A stretch of 53,543 bases of DNA from a virus. The notes under the pieces were generated by a model that made no database searches, was not told the origin of the DNA, and was given only the letters and a program-made list of their open reading frames with translations. The DNA is taken from the IMG/VR virus record IMGVR_UViG_3300042888_002422, positions 1-53,543 of that record. One strand, given 5' to 3'. A program made the position numbers and the translations under genes. Within the stretch, counting starts at the first letter, position 1. Every line of letters begins with the position of its first letter. Positions 48,194 through 53,543 of the stretch are shown in pieces.

Positions 48194-48906
48194 GTATTAT
48201 AAGTATTAATGGAAAGATTTCTTCAGGAAAAGATACTATAGGTAAGATTATTCAACATCTTACCTCTGATTGGGCAGATGAAGAATTTGAAGATACAGAC
48301 ATGTTAGATATTAGAAGTGATTGGAAAATCAAGAAGTTTGCAGGAAAGTTAAAAACTATTGCATCATTACTTACTGGTGTTCCTGTAGAAATGTTTGAAG
48401 ATCAAGAGTTTAAGAAACAATATATGTCTAATGAATGGAATACTGATTTTACAGAAGTAGAAGACAAGTATGAAGGTAGAATGACATATAGAGAGTTTCT
48501 TCAAAAGCTTGGTACAGAAGCAATGCGTGATGGATTACATACTAATGTATGGTGCAATGCCTTATTTTCAGATTATCATCCTACTCCTAATAAAAGTATG
48601 GAGGAGTCTTTCAAAGAACAGTTTGTAACTGGTAGGTCAGAAATACATTATAAACTTCCTAACTGGATTATCACAGATATGAGATTTCCTAATGAGATGG
48701 AAGCTGTAAAATCAAGAGATGGTATTACCATTAGAGTGACAAGACCTGTACATGCATTATCTCAAGAAAACCATTGTGGATTATTGCACCCCAGTGAAAC
48801 AAGTCTTGATGATGTAACATTTGATTATGAAATTATTAATGATGGAAGTCTTGAAGATCTTGTAGAAAAAGTTAGAGAAATATTAATAACAGAAAAAATA
48901 ATATGA
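48190..48906 (+). CDS. Deoxynucleoside monophosphate kinase
   Basis: A 238-residue protein: P-loop NGKISSGKDT (7-16), FAGKLKTIASLLTGVPVEMF, TYREFLQKLGTEAMRDGLHT and WIITDMRFPNEMEAVKSRDG (the DxRFxNE motif) fit the phage dNMP kinase family of T4 gp1 type, which phosphorylates dNMPs from degraded host DNA. ATGA overlaps with recA and the HAD gene. Confidence 0.9.
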   Translation: MSIISINGKISSGKDTIGKIIQHLTSDWADEEFEDTDMLDIRSDWKIKKFAGKLKTIASLLTGVPVEMFEDQEFKKQYMSNEWNTDFTEVEDKYEGRMTYREFLQKLGTEAMRDGLHTNVWCNALFSDYHPTPNKSMEESFKEQFVTGRSEIHYKLPNWIITDMRFPNEMEAVKSRDGITIRVTRPVHALSQENHCGLLHPSETSLDDVTFDYEIINDGSLEDLVEKVREILITEKII

Positions 48907-49328
48907 CAATAAATGTGGATTTTGATGGTACCTGTGTAACACATAGTTTTCCAAACATTGGGCAAAGTATTGGTGCTGCACCAGTATTAAAGAAGTTAGT
49001 ACATGCTGGACATAAATTGATTCTTTTTACTATGAGAAGTAATAGAATTACTTTTAAAAATGTAGGAGAACATATTACACCAGATACAAAAGGCACATTC
49101 TTGAATGATGCTATACAATGGTTTATAGATAACGATATTCCTTTATATGGAGTGCAATCTAATCCTGACCAACATAATTGGACAGAGAGTCCAAAAAGCT
49201 ATGCTGAGTTAATGATAGATGATTCTGCTTTAGGATGTCCATTAAAATATGATAGTACTTTATCACATAGACCATTTGTAGATTGGGAAAAAGTAGAACA
49301 ATTATTAATAGAACAAAAAATAATATGA
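48903..49328 (+). CDS. HAD-like phosphatase (nucleotidase-type)
   Basis: A 141-residue protein with the HAD motif I VDFDGTCV (5-12), motif II LILFTMRSN (about 38-46) and an acidic motif IV MIDDSALG (about 107-114). The small size and location next to the dNMP kinase suggest a 5'-nucleotidase-type or general phosphatase role in nucleotide metabolism. ATGA overlaps on both sides. Confidence 0.82.
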   Translation: MTINVDFDGTCVTHSFPNIGQSIGAAPVLKKLVHAGHKLILFTMRSNRITFKNVGEHITPDTKGTFLNDAIQWFIDNDIPLYGVQSNPDQHNWTESPKSYAELMIDDSALGCPLKYDSTLSHRPFVDWEKVEQLLIEQKII

Positions 49329-49585
49329 TAAACTTTGATTTTCCTCAATTATGTACAAAATGCCAAGGGTATAAAACTATGCCTTATACCTGGAGTAGCA
49401 CTGTAACAGCAAAGATGTGTACATGTATAAGTCCTACAACATTAGCATGGGAATGCCCTAGATGCCATAAAGTAAATGCTCCTTTTAAAAATAGTTGTAA
49501 TTGTCTTCCATTTAATCCTATGGGTGGGCAACCAAGTAAATATTTAGGAGATGAGATTGGACAATTTAATATTACACATAAATAA
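49325..49585 (+). CDS. Zinc-binding protein, 86 residues
   Basis: ATG at 49325 (MINFDFPQLCTKCQGYKTMP), in an ATGA overlap with the HAD stop, chosen over one 42 bases upstream. Three Cys pairs: CTKC, MCTC and CPRC, plus NSCNC. The WECPRCHKVNAPFKNSCNC part is a familiar small ribbon in phage proteins. Function unknown. Confidence 0.72.
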   Translation: MINFDFPQLCTKCQGYKTMPYTWSSTVTAKMCTCISPTTLAWECPRCHKVNAPFKNSCNCLPFNPMGGQPSKYLGDEIGQFNITHK

Positions 49586-49614
49586 TATTAAAATAACGTT
49601 TTTAAGAAAAAAAA

Positions 49615-50082
49615 ATGAACTGTAAAAAATGTGGTGCCAAAGCATTATCAGAACTTTGTTTTAAATGTAAACCTAAAAAACCCTTATCTTCTGGTAAGGG
49701 TTTAAATAGGAAAATGTCTGCTATTTCTAACAAAAAGCCTAATATTGTAGAGAATAACAAACATTTGTATATAAGTAAATCTGTAATAGAATTATTTAAA
49801 AGAGAAGCAAAAAGAGAATTATTAGAAGATTTTTTTAAATTATGCTGGAAAAATAAACCACATTATAGTGAAGTTAGTGGAAAATTTTTATCAAATACAT
49901 GTTCATCTTTATACCAACATCATATATTAGCTAAAAGTAAATATCCAGAGGCTTGTTTTGATGAAGAAAATATTGTATTTTTGACAGCTGATGAACATGC
50001 TAGTGTTGAATTAGATATGTATAAATATGAATACATTAATAAAAAAAGAGAACAATTAAAAATTAAATATAAATTATTATGA
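49615..50082 (+). CDS. NinG/HNH-like endonuclease
   Basis: A 155-residue protein. The N-terminal ribbon CKKCGAK...CFKCKPKKPL is followed by a basic linker. The C-terminal half has HYSEVSGKFLSN, YQHHILAKSKYPEACFDEEN and FLTADEHASVEL, in the order of NinG/HNH nucleases (H-H, N, H). NinG-type nucleases process recombination intermediates, fitting the recA neighbourhood. Overlaps the next gene by four bases. Confidence 0.78.
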   Translation: MNCKKCGAKALSELCFKCKPKKPLSSGKGLNRKMSAISNKKPNIVENNKHLYISKSVIELFKREAKRELLEDFFKLCWKNKPHYSEVSGKFLSNTCSSLYQHHILAKSKYPEACFDEENIVFLTADEHASVELDMYKYEYINKKREQLKIKYKLL

Positions 50083-50357
50083 AAAACCAATTTTTGTACA
50101 CAGCTACTATAGCTGACAAGAAGTTTCCTGCTTCTTTTAACCTGTCTAAAGTGATTAGATCACTTACTAATGAAGATGGAAGTCTTATTGTCATTTTAGA
50201 TGACTTTAATGAAAGAGTAACACAACAACCAGATGTAGATATTAAAACAAACAAGTTTAAAGGCTACAAAAGTGTAAGAGAAACAGTACAATCTGAAATT
50301 GTATTATCACCAGAAGATGGAGCAAGATTTTTTCAATCAACAGAATATAAATCATAA
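50079..50357 (+). CDS. Hypothetical protein, 92 residues
   Basis: Begins MKNQFLYTATIADKKFPASF. Mixed alpha/beta, with VIRSLTNEDGSLIVILDDFN and ESxIxLSPEDGARF-like end. Recalls small Bacteroidota-phage proteins; no function known. Confidence 0.7.
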   Translation: MKNQFLYTATIADKKFPASFNLSKVIRSLTNEDGSLIVILDDFNERVTQQPDVDIKTNKFKGYKSVRETVQSEIVLSPEDGARFFQSTEYKS

Positions 50358-50359
50358 TT

Positions 50360-50674
50360 ATGAAAGAGTTTAAACAACTAAGAGGCACTAGAATTTATTT
50401 AGAAATGCCGGAAGAACCAAAAAGTTTATTGCATTTAGATGATGAGTCAAAATTAGCTATTGAAGCTGAAAAAATGAAAAAATGGGGAAGATTAACAGTG
50501 TATGCTGTTGGTAATTCTGTTAATGCAGGTGTAGATGAAGAATTTCATATTAAAGAAGGAGATGTTGTAATGATTGATCCTACTGCTGCAAGTAAAATTG
50601 TAAAAATTCCTTTATCTGAAGATGTAGAAGTATTAATGCTTTCTAGTTTTGATATTGCACATATCTGGAAATAA
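50360..50674 (+). CDS. GroES-like (Cpn10-fold) protein
   Basis: A 104-residue protein: GTRIYLEMPEEPKS at the N-terminus, WGRLTVYAVGNSVNAGVDEE and IKEGDVVMIDPTAASKIVKI. The order VxAVGxxV...VKxGDxVxxxP...L matches Cpn10/GroES beta barrels, with an insertion replacing part of the mobile loop (LLHLDDESKLAIEAEKM). Phage co-chaperonins such as T4 gp31 help fold capsid protein with host GroEL; a similar role is plausible. Confidence 0.75.
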   Translation: MKEFKQLRGTRIYLEMPEEPKSLLHLDDESKLAIEAEKMKKWGRLTVYAVGNSVNAGVDEEFHIKEGDVVMIDPTAASKIVKIPLSEDVEVLMLSSFDIAHIWK

Positions 50675-51352
50675 ATGATTTCAGTTTTAACTTTAACTTA
50701 TAAAAGAGAACATTTGCTTGAAGAAGCGATTGAATCTTTCCTAAGACAAGATTTAGATATAGATTGTGAAATGGTAATTATAAATGATAACCCTGATGTA
50801 GATTATGTATATAACTATTCTAAAATTAGGGTTATTAATTGTAAAGAAAGATTTCCTTCTATATCAGCTAAACTTGAATGGGGATATAAACAATGTAAAG
50901 GAGAATATATTTATAGACTTGATGATGATGATTTGTTAGCACCAAATGCTTTAATAAATGTTGAATCTGATATAAACAATTTTCCTGGTTATGAAATTTA
51001 TAGAAGTAAAGGAATGTATTATTATTTAAATAATGAATTTCAAGCTTTAACTTCTAGTGTTAATAATGGTAATGTATATACAAAAACATATTTAAATAGA
51101 ATTACTTGGCCTGATACATCAGGAGATGAAGATAGTAAAATTACATTTGATCATAATGCAAAAATATATACATCAACATTAAACCCTACAATGATATACA
51201 GATGGGGTATGAATACTTTACATATATCAGGATTAGGGAAAGTGAGTAACGAAACTATACTTAATCAAGCTGATAAAGTACTTAATAATACAAAAGGAGT
51301 AATTGAACTACATCCTAAATTTTTAAATAGTTATTATTCTCAAATAACTTAA
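50675..51352 (+). CDS. Family 2 glycosyltransferase
   Basis: A 225-residue protein: ISVLTLTYKREHLLEEAIES (2-21) is the GT-A nucleotide-binding start, EMVIINDNPD the second strand, and YIYRLDDDDLLAPNAL (about 83-98) includes the metal-binding Asp triad. It would transfer a sugar from an NDP-sugar, perhaps to phage DNA, capsid or host surface. Last gene of the plus block; it begins directly after the GroES-like stop. Confidence 0.85.
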   Translation: MISVLTLTYKREHLLEEAIESFLRQDLDIDCEMVIINDNPDVDYVYNYSKIRVINCKERFPSISAKLEWGYKQCKGEYIYRLDDDDLLAPNALINVESDINNFPGYEIYRSKGMYYYLNNEFQALTSSVNNGNVYTKTYLNRITWPDTSGDEDSKITFDHNAKIYTSTLNPTMIYRWGMNTLHISGLGKVSNETILNQADKVLNNTKGVIELHPKFLNSYYSQIT

Positions 51353-51353
51353 A

Positions 51354-51389
51354 ATCAAAAAGCTCTATATCACTATAGAGCTTTTTTTT
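51354..51389. terminator. Bidirectional terminator between convergent blocks
   Basis: AGCTCTATA-TCAC-TATAGAGCT with A-rich left flank and a run of eight T on the right. It works for the plus block and, through the A run, for the minus block. Confidence 0.92.
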
Positions 51390-51417
51390 AAACAAAACAT
51401 ATAAAAAAAGAAAAGAA

Positions 51418-51579
51418 TTATTTACTTAACCTCTTTTGTTTAAGAGGCTGCATTGGAGCTGTTCTTATAGCTTTATCATCCATAGATTTATTTTTTGAAA
51501 ATGGTTTATCCTTTTTAGGAATTCCCACTTTTGGAGCCATTCTAGGCTTACCACTTTTCTTAGCTTTACCTGATGTCAT
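51418..51579 (-). CDS. Lys-rich small protein, 53 residues
   Basis: Encodes MTSGKAKKSGKPRMAPKVGI and a tail ending QPLKQKRLSK. Its ATG at 51579 shares a base with the preceding stop (TAATG). About a quarter of the residues are Lys or Arg. Last gene of the minus-strand cassette. Confidence 0.65.
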   Translation of the reverse strand: MTSGKAKKSGKPRMAPKVGIPKKDKPFSKNKSMDDKAIRTAPMQPLKQKRLSK

Positions 51580-51899
51580 TATTTACAACCAGTTTTACAT
51601 TTAGCGACTTTCATACCTGTTTTAGCTTTAGGTTTAATTACCCCCTTACCAACAAGAATGTCTGCTTTAGTAACTTTTCCATCTTTATTAAGATCAGGAA
51701 ATTTACCACCAGATTTAGCTTTTTTCATTTTTCCTCCACTTTTTAACATTTTGTAATTAGGTCCTCTATTAGTACCTTCTCCACCCATGGTTCCTTTTTT
51801 ACCAGTAGATTTATCTACCATATTTTTATAATCATTAGCACCATTGCCATCATCTTTTTTAGTAGTTTTTTTAACTACAGGTTTTTTAGGTTGTAACAT
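51579..51899 (-). CDS. Lys-rich protein with an EF-hand-like motif, 106 residues
   Basis: A very Lys/Gly-rich N-terminal part (VVKKTTKKDDGNGANDYKNM; RGPNYKMLKSGGKMKKAKSG) leads to PDLNKDGKVTKADILVGKGV, a clear EF-hand/dockerin-like calcium loop DxNxDGxVTxAD, then AKTGMKVAKCKTGCK. DLNKDGKVTKAD loops are common in virion-associated proteins of crAss-like and other phages. Possible calcium-stabilised structural protein. Confidence 0.75.
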   Translation of the reverse strand: MLQPKKPVVKKTTKKDDGNGANDYKNMVDKSTGKKGTMGGEGTNRGPNYKMLKSGGKMKKAKSGGKFPDLNKDGKVTKADILVGKGVIKPKAKTGMKVAKCKTGCK

Positions 51900-51917
51900 A
51901 ATATTATTTTTTAATTA

Positions 51918-52196
51918 TTAGCAATTCCACTTGCGAAGTGATTTATTAATTCTTGAATTAGGATCTTTTGCTGTTTTAGCACTTGTATTAACTTTCTTCA
52001 TCCCTGACATTCGGGCACAGAATGATTTTCTTCTGTTAGCTGCTTTACTTCCAGGTTTAAGTTTAGAAGGTTTTGTAGTTACAGCCATTTTTAATTTACT
52101 ACCAGGATTAGCTTTTCTGTAAGATGCTACACCTTTAGCATTTAATCCACCAGAAGGATTCTTTCCTTCTTTCTTTTGCCATGCTGCACTTGCCAT
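51918..52196 (-). CDS. DUF6321-like Lys/Ser-rich protein, 92 residues
   Basis: MASAAWQKKEGKNPSGGLNA followed by KGVASYRKANPGSKLK, KAANRRKSFCARMSGMKK and SRINKSLRKWNC matches a family (as I recall, DUF6321) found in marine phages and large viruses, with the KEGKNPxGGLNxKGxxSYxR and RRKSFCARMxGM blocks. Function unknown; very basic, so DNA contact inside the capsid is conceivable. Its stop and start abut neighbours. Confidence 0.75.
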   Translation of the reverse strand: MASAAWQKKEGKNPSGGLNAKGVASYRKANPGSKLKMAVTTKPSKLKPGSKAANRRKSFCARMSGMKKVNTSAKTAKDPNSRINKSLRKWNC

Positions 52197-52489
52197 TATT
52201 TCTTAGTTTTAGCTTTAATTTTCTTTTCTTGTACTAACATCTGTTTAGTAGGTTTTTTCCCACTTCCTTTATTCTTACGGATATTATCCCAAAGACCAGG
52301 TTTAGAAAATGAACCATCAGCTCTTTTAATCATACCACCAGCTTTTAATGTACTTCCTTTAAATGGGCCTTTCTTTTTAATAAGAGGACCATTAGGAACT
52401 TTTGTTATTTTATTACCGGATTTAGCTTTAATAGGTAAAGCACCTCTCATCATAGGTGCAGATTGAATAATGTTTTTTAATGAAGCCAT
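52196..52489 (-). CDS. Lys-rich protein, 97 residues
   Basis: Begins MASLKNIIQSAPMMRGALPI. More than a quarter Lys, with Gly/Pro linkers (KSGNKITKVPNGPLIKKKGP) and tail VQEKKIKAKTKK. Its stop shares a base with the next ATG. No family recognised; probably disordered. Confidence 0.7.
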   Translation of the reverse strand: MASLKNIIQSAPMMRGALPIKAKSGNKITKVPNGPLIKKKGPFKGSTLKAGGMIKRADGSFSKPGLWDNIRKNKGSGKKPTKQMLVQEKKIKAKTKK

Positions 52490-52650
52490 TATTTCTTTTT
52501 ATTAGATTTAGCAATCTTTTTAAATGTTTTAGCAAGAACTTTAGCTTTACCAGTACAACCAGGTTTAGTGATGGGTGTACATTTACCAGCAGTACCACGC
52601 TCCTTAATAGAAGCTGCAGCTTTCTGCATCCATTTTTTATCACCAGCCAT
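52489..52650 (-). CDS. Small Lys-rich protein of the CTPxTKPGC family, 53 residues
   Basis: Encodes MAGDKKWMQKAAASIKERGT followed by AGKCTPITKPGCTGKAKVLA and a Lys-rich end. The CTPxTKPGCTGxAKALAxTFKK pattern is known to me from many marine phage proteins of unknown role. Another frame over the same bases gives a Leu-rich product that I regard as spurious. Confidence 0.75.
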   Translation of the reverse strand: MAGDKKWMQKAAASIKERGTAGKCTPITKPGCTGKAKVLAKTFKKIAKSNKKK

Positions 52651-52652
52651 AA

Positions 52653-53282
52653 CTATTTCTTTTTAGACATTTTAGCACCACATTTAGCCATCTTTGTAGC
52701 ACCAAGTGGTTTATCTTTTGTAAGAGAGGCTTTTCCTTTAGCACTAGCTAATGTTTTCTTTTGAACAGCTGTAAATGCTCCTTTAGGATCTACAGGACCA
52801 ACTCTTTTGTTGGAGGCTTTAAGTCCAGTTAGACTTCCACCATTTTTCATTTTTTTAACAGCACCACCAGTTTTCATTCCTCTAAATATAGCATCTGCTC
52901 TTCCTTTAGCATCCAAAGGACTTTTTCCTTGTGTCTTTTCTAATCTTTTTCTTCTAGCATCCATTATTTCTCCTTTTTGTTTTGATTTAGGATCTTTACT
53001 TGAAAGTAAAGGATCTGGAGAATTAACTTTTTTAACTACTTCTTTATTTTGTTTATCTTGTGCTGAACGTAATGTTGCTACATTAGGAGATTTACCAGTT
53101 TTTTCTCTTAATTTTGCATAAGTATATGGTAATTCTTTGTTAGATTCTGTAACAGAATCTTTTTTTGTTTGAGCATAAATAGTATTATACTTGTTATCTA
53201 ATTTAGCTTTTTGAATTGTAGTATTAGAATCTACTTTTTTACCTGTTTGAGCTTTAGGAGCTACCTTTTTCATTGTTGCCAT
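52653..53282 (-). CDS. Lys-rich virion-type protein, 209 residues
   Basis: Begins MATMKKVAPKAQTGKKVDSN. Extremely Lys/Ser/Ala-rich. The C-terminal third (MKTGGAVKKMKNGGSLTGLK; VGPVDPKGAFTAVQKKT; KMAKCGAKMSKKK) has the MKxGGxVKKMKxGG repeats seen in phage virion-associated disordered proteins. The stop lies two bases from the downstream gene start. Confidence 0.7.
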   Translation of the reverse strand: MATMKKVAPKAQTGKKVDSNTTIQKAKLDNKYNTIYAQTKKDSVTESNKELPYTYAKLREKTGKSPNVATLRSAQDKQNKEVVKKVNSPDPLLSSKDPKSKQKGEIMDARRKRLEKTQGKSPLDAKGRADAIFRGMKTGGAVKKMKNGGSLTGLKASNKRVGPVDPKGAFTAVQKKTLASAKGKASLTKDKPLGATKMAKCGAKMSKKK

Positions 53283-53472
53283 AGCGTTTAAATGTTATAT
53301 TGGGTTTTACAATAAGATCACGATGGGTATATTGCCATAGTTCTCCAGTTTGATTAATTATTATTGTATAGATGGTATCTGTTTCATAACCATAATCGGT
53401 AATAAACATGATTGAGCCATCTCCCTTTGGCGTTATAACATCTATTCTATTCTTTGGTTCGTATATTCTCAT
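53254..53472 (-). CDS. Hypothetical protein, 72 residues
   Basis: Begins MRIYEPKNRIDVITPKGDGS. Unlike the rest of the cassette it is a balanced beta-rich sequence (GSIMFITDYGYETDTIYTII; GELWQYTHRDLIVK), perhaps a small barrel. Its last 29 bases overlap the next gene. First complete gene of the cassette seen from the right. Confidence 0.65.
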   Translation of the reverse strand: MRIYEPKNRIDVITPKGDGSIMFITDYGYETDTIYTIIINQTGELWQYTHRDLIVKPNITFKRYGNNEKGSS

Positions 53473-53543
53473 AGAGAAGAGCTTTTGTTTGAAAACAGCT
53501 GTTATTCGTCTCCCAACAGCTATGTTGTTATACTATTTCCATT
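53473..53543. other. Right-edge gap with a short palindrome
   Basis: No gene is supported in these 71 bases. AACAGCTGTT (53494-53503) is a 10-bp palindrome and AACAGCT recurs at 53515-53521. They could be a small operator ahead of the gene at 53472, but the window ends too soon to judge. Confidence 0.35.

Noticed and set aside
52428-52643. Leu-rich minus-strand reading frame over the Lys-rich gene at 52489
   Set aside because: Its composition is that of a shifted frame over AAA/TTA-rich codons, and the overlapping frame encodes a recognisable CTPxTKPGC protein.
51931-53121. Plus-strand hydrophobic frames opposite the Lys-rich cassette
   Set aside because: These Phe/Leu/Ser-rich frames are antisense shadows of Lys-rich genes and lack plausible starts or coupling.
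1-53543. TAG stop-codon reassignment, known in some crAss-like phages
   Set aside because: Core genes are full length with ordinary stops, and TAG ends several small genes at sensible places. No conserved gene needs TAG to be read through; the one TAG inside a core gene, in the helicase, falls in an intron.
1-53543. CRISPR array, integrase, transposon or rRNA genes
   Set aside because: No regular repeat-spacer pattern, no tyrosine or serine integrase motif, no transposase and no rRNA sequence was found on reading both strands.

Overview
The window looks like part of a large, AT-rich, double-stranded DNA tailed-phage genome that infects a Bacteroidota (Flavobacteriia-like) host. Virus evidence: a terminase-portal-scaffold-capsid run and a complete replication set (PolA-type polymerase, DnaB-like helicase, primase, SF2 helicase, ligase, 5'-3' exonuclease, RecA, dNMP kinase). 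Host evidence: upstream motifs of the Bacteroidota type (TAnnTTTG), start regions that are A-rich instead of carrying Shine-Dalgarno sequences, Bacteroidota-style lipoprotein signals, and many small proteins of kinds I associate with Flavobacterium and Cellulophaga phages. The gene set and the two opposed blocks resemble crAss-like phages (Crassvirales): a UDG-like protein, ligase, SF2 helicase, DnaB, DnaG-like primase and PolA, with an IHF-like protein near TerL. I infer that placement from remembered gene content, not from a search.

Layout. (1) Bases 1-10394, minus strand: the start of the late block. It runs leftward as a helix-turn-helix protein, an IHF/HU-like protein, small proteins, candidate small terminase, large terminase, portal, scaffold-like protein and major capsid protein, then a tRNA with anticodon CAT, an HNH endonuclease and a gene cut by the window edge. 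(2) About 10395-10592: divergent control region with a minus-strand promoter motif. (3) Bases 10593-51352, plus strand: one long early/middle block. Its first part (10.6-24 kb) holds dozens of small accessory genes, short membrane peptides, lipoproteins, iteron-like repeats and non-coding stretches that look like structured RNAs; the largest is about 590 nt at 18361-18953. From 24 kb come PolA, a MoxR ATPase plus VWA protein pair, a nucleotidyltransferase-like protein, a Prim-Pol-like protein, a DnaB helicase split by a group I intron that carries a GIY-YIG endonuclease, an SF2 helicase, a P-loop ATPase, a candidate SSB, a Toprim primase, a degenerate UDG-fold protein, a DNA ligase with a LAGLIDADG endonuclease at its 3' end, a flap exonuclease, RecA, dNMP kinase, a HAD phosphatase, a GroES-like protein and a glycosyltransferase. 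(4) Bases 51354-51389: a terminator between convergent blocks. (5) Bases 51418-53472, minus strand: a cassette of small, very lysine-rich proteins. If the genome is circular, this is the far end of the same late block that leaves the window on the left.

How it fits together. The plus block would take over replication: helicase with two primase-type proteins, PolA, ligase, exonuclease and RecA, with nucleotide supply from the dNMP kinase and HAD phosphatase. The minus block builds and fills the capsid. Mobile endonucleases of several families (GIY-YIG, LAGLIDADG, HNH) sit in or beside essential genes. The parts least explained by known families are the structured non-coding RNAs, a leader sequence repeated after three terminators, the iteron-like region at 11.1 kb, the MoxR/VWA pair and the UDG-fold protein that has lost its catalytic residues.
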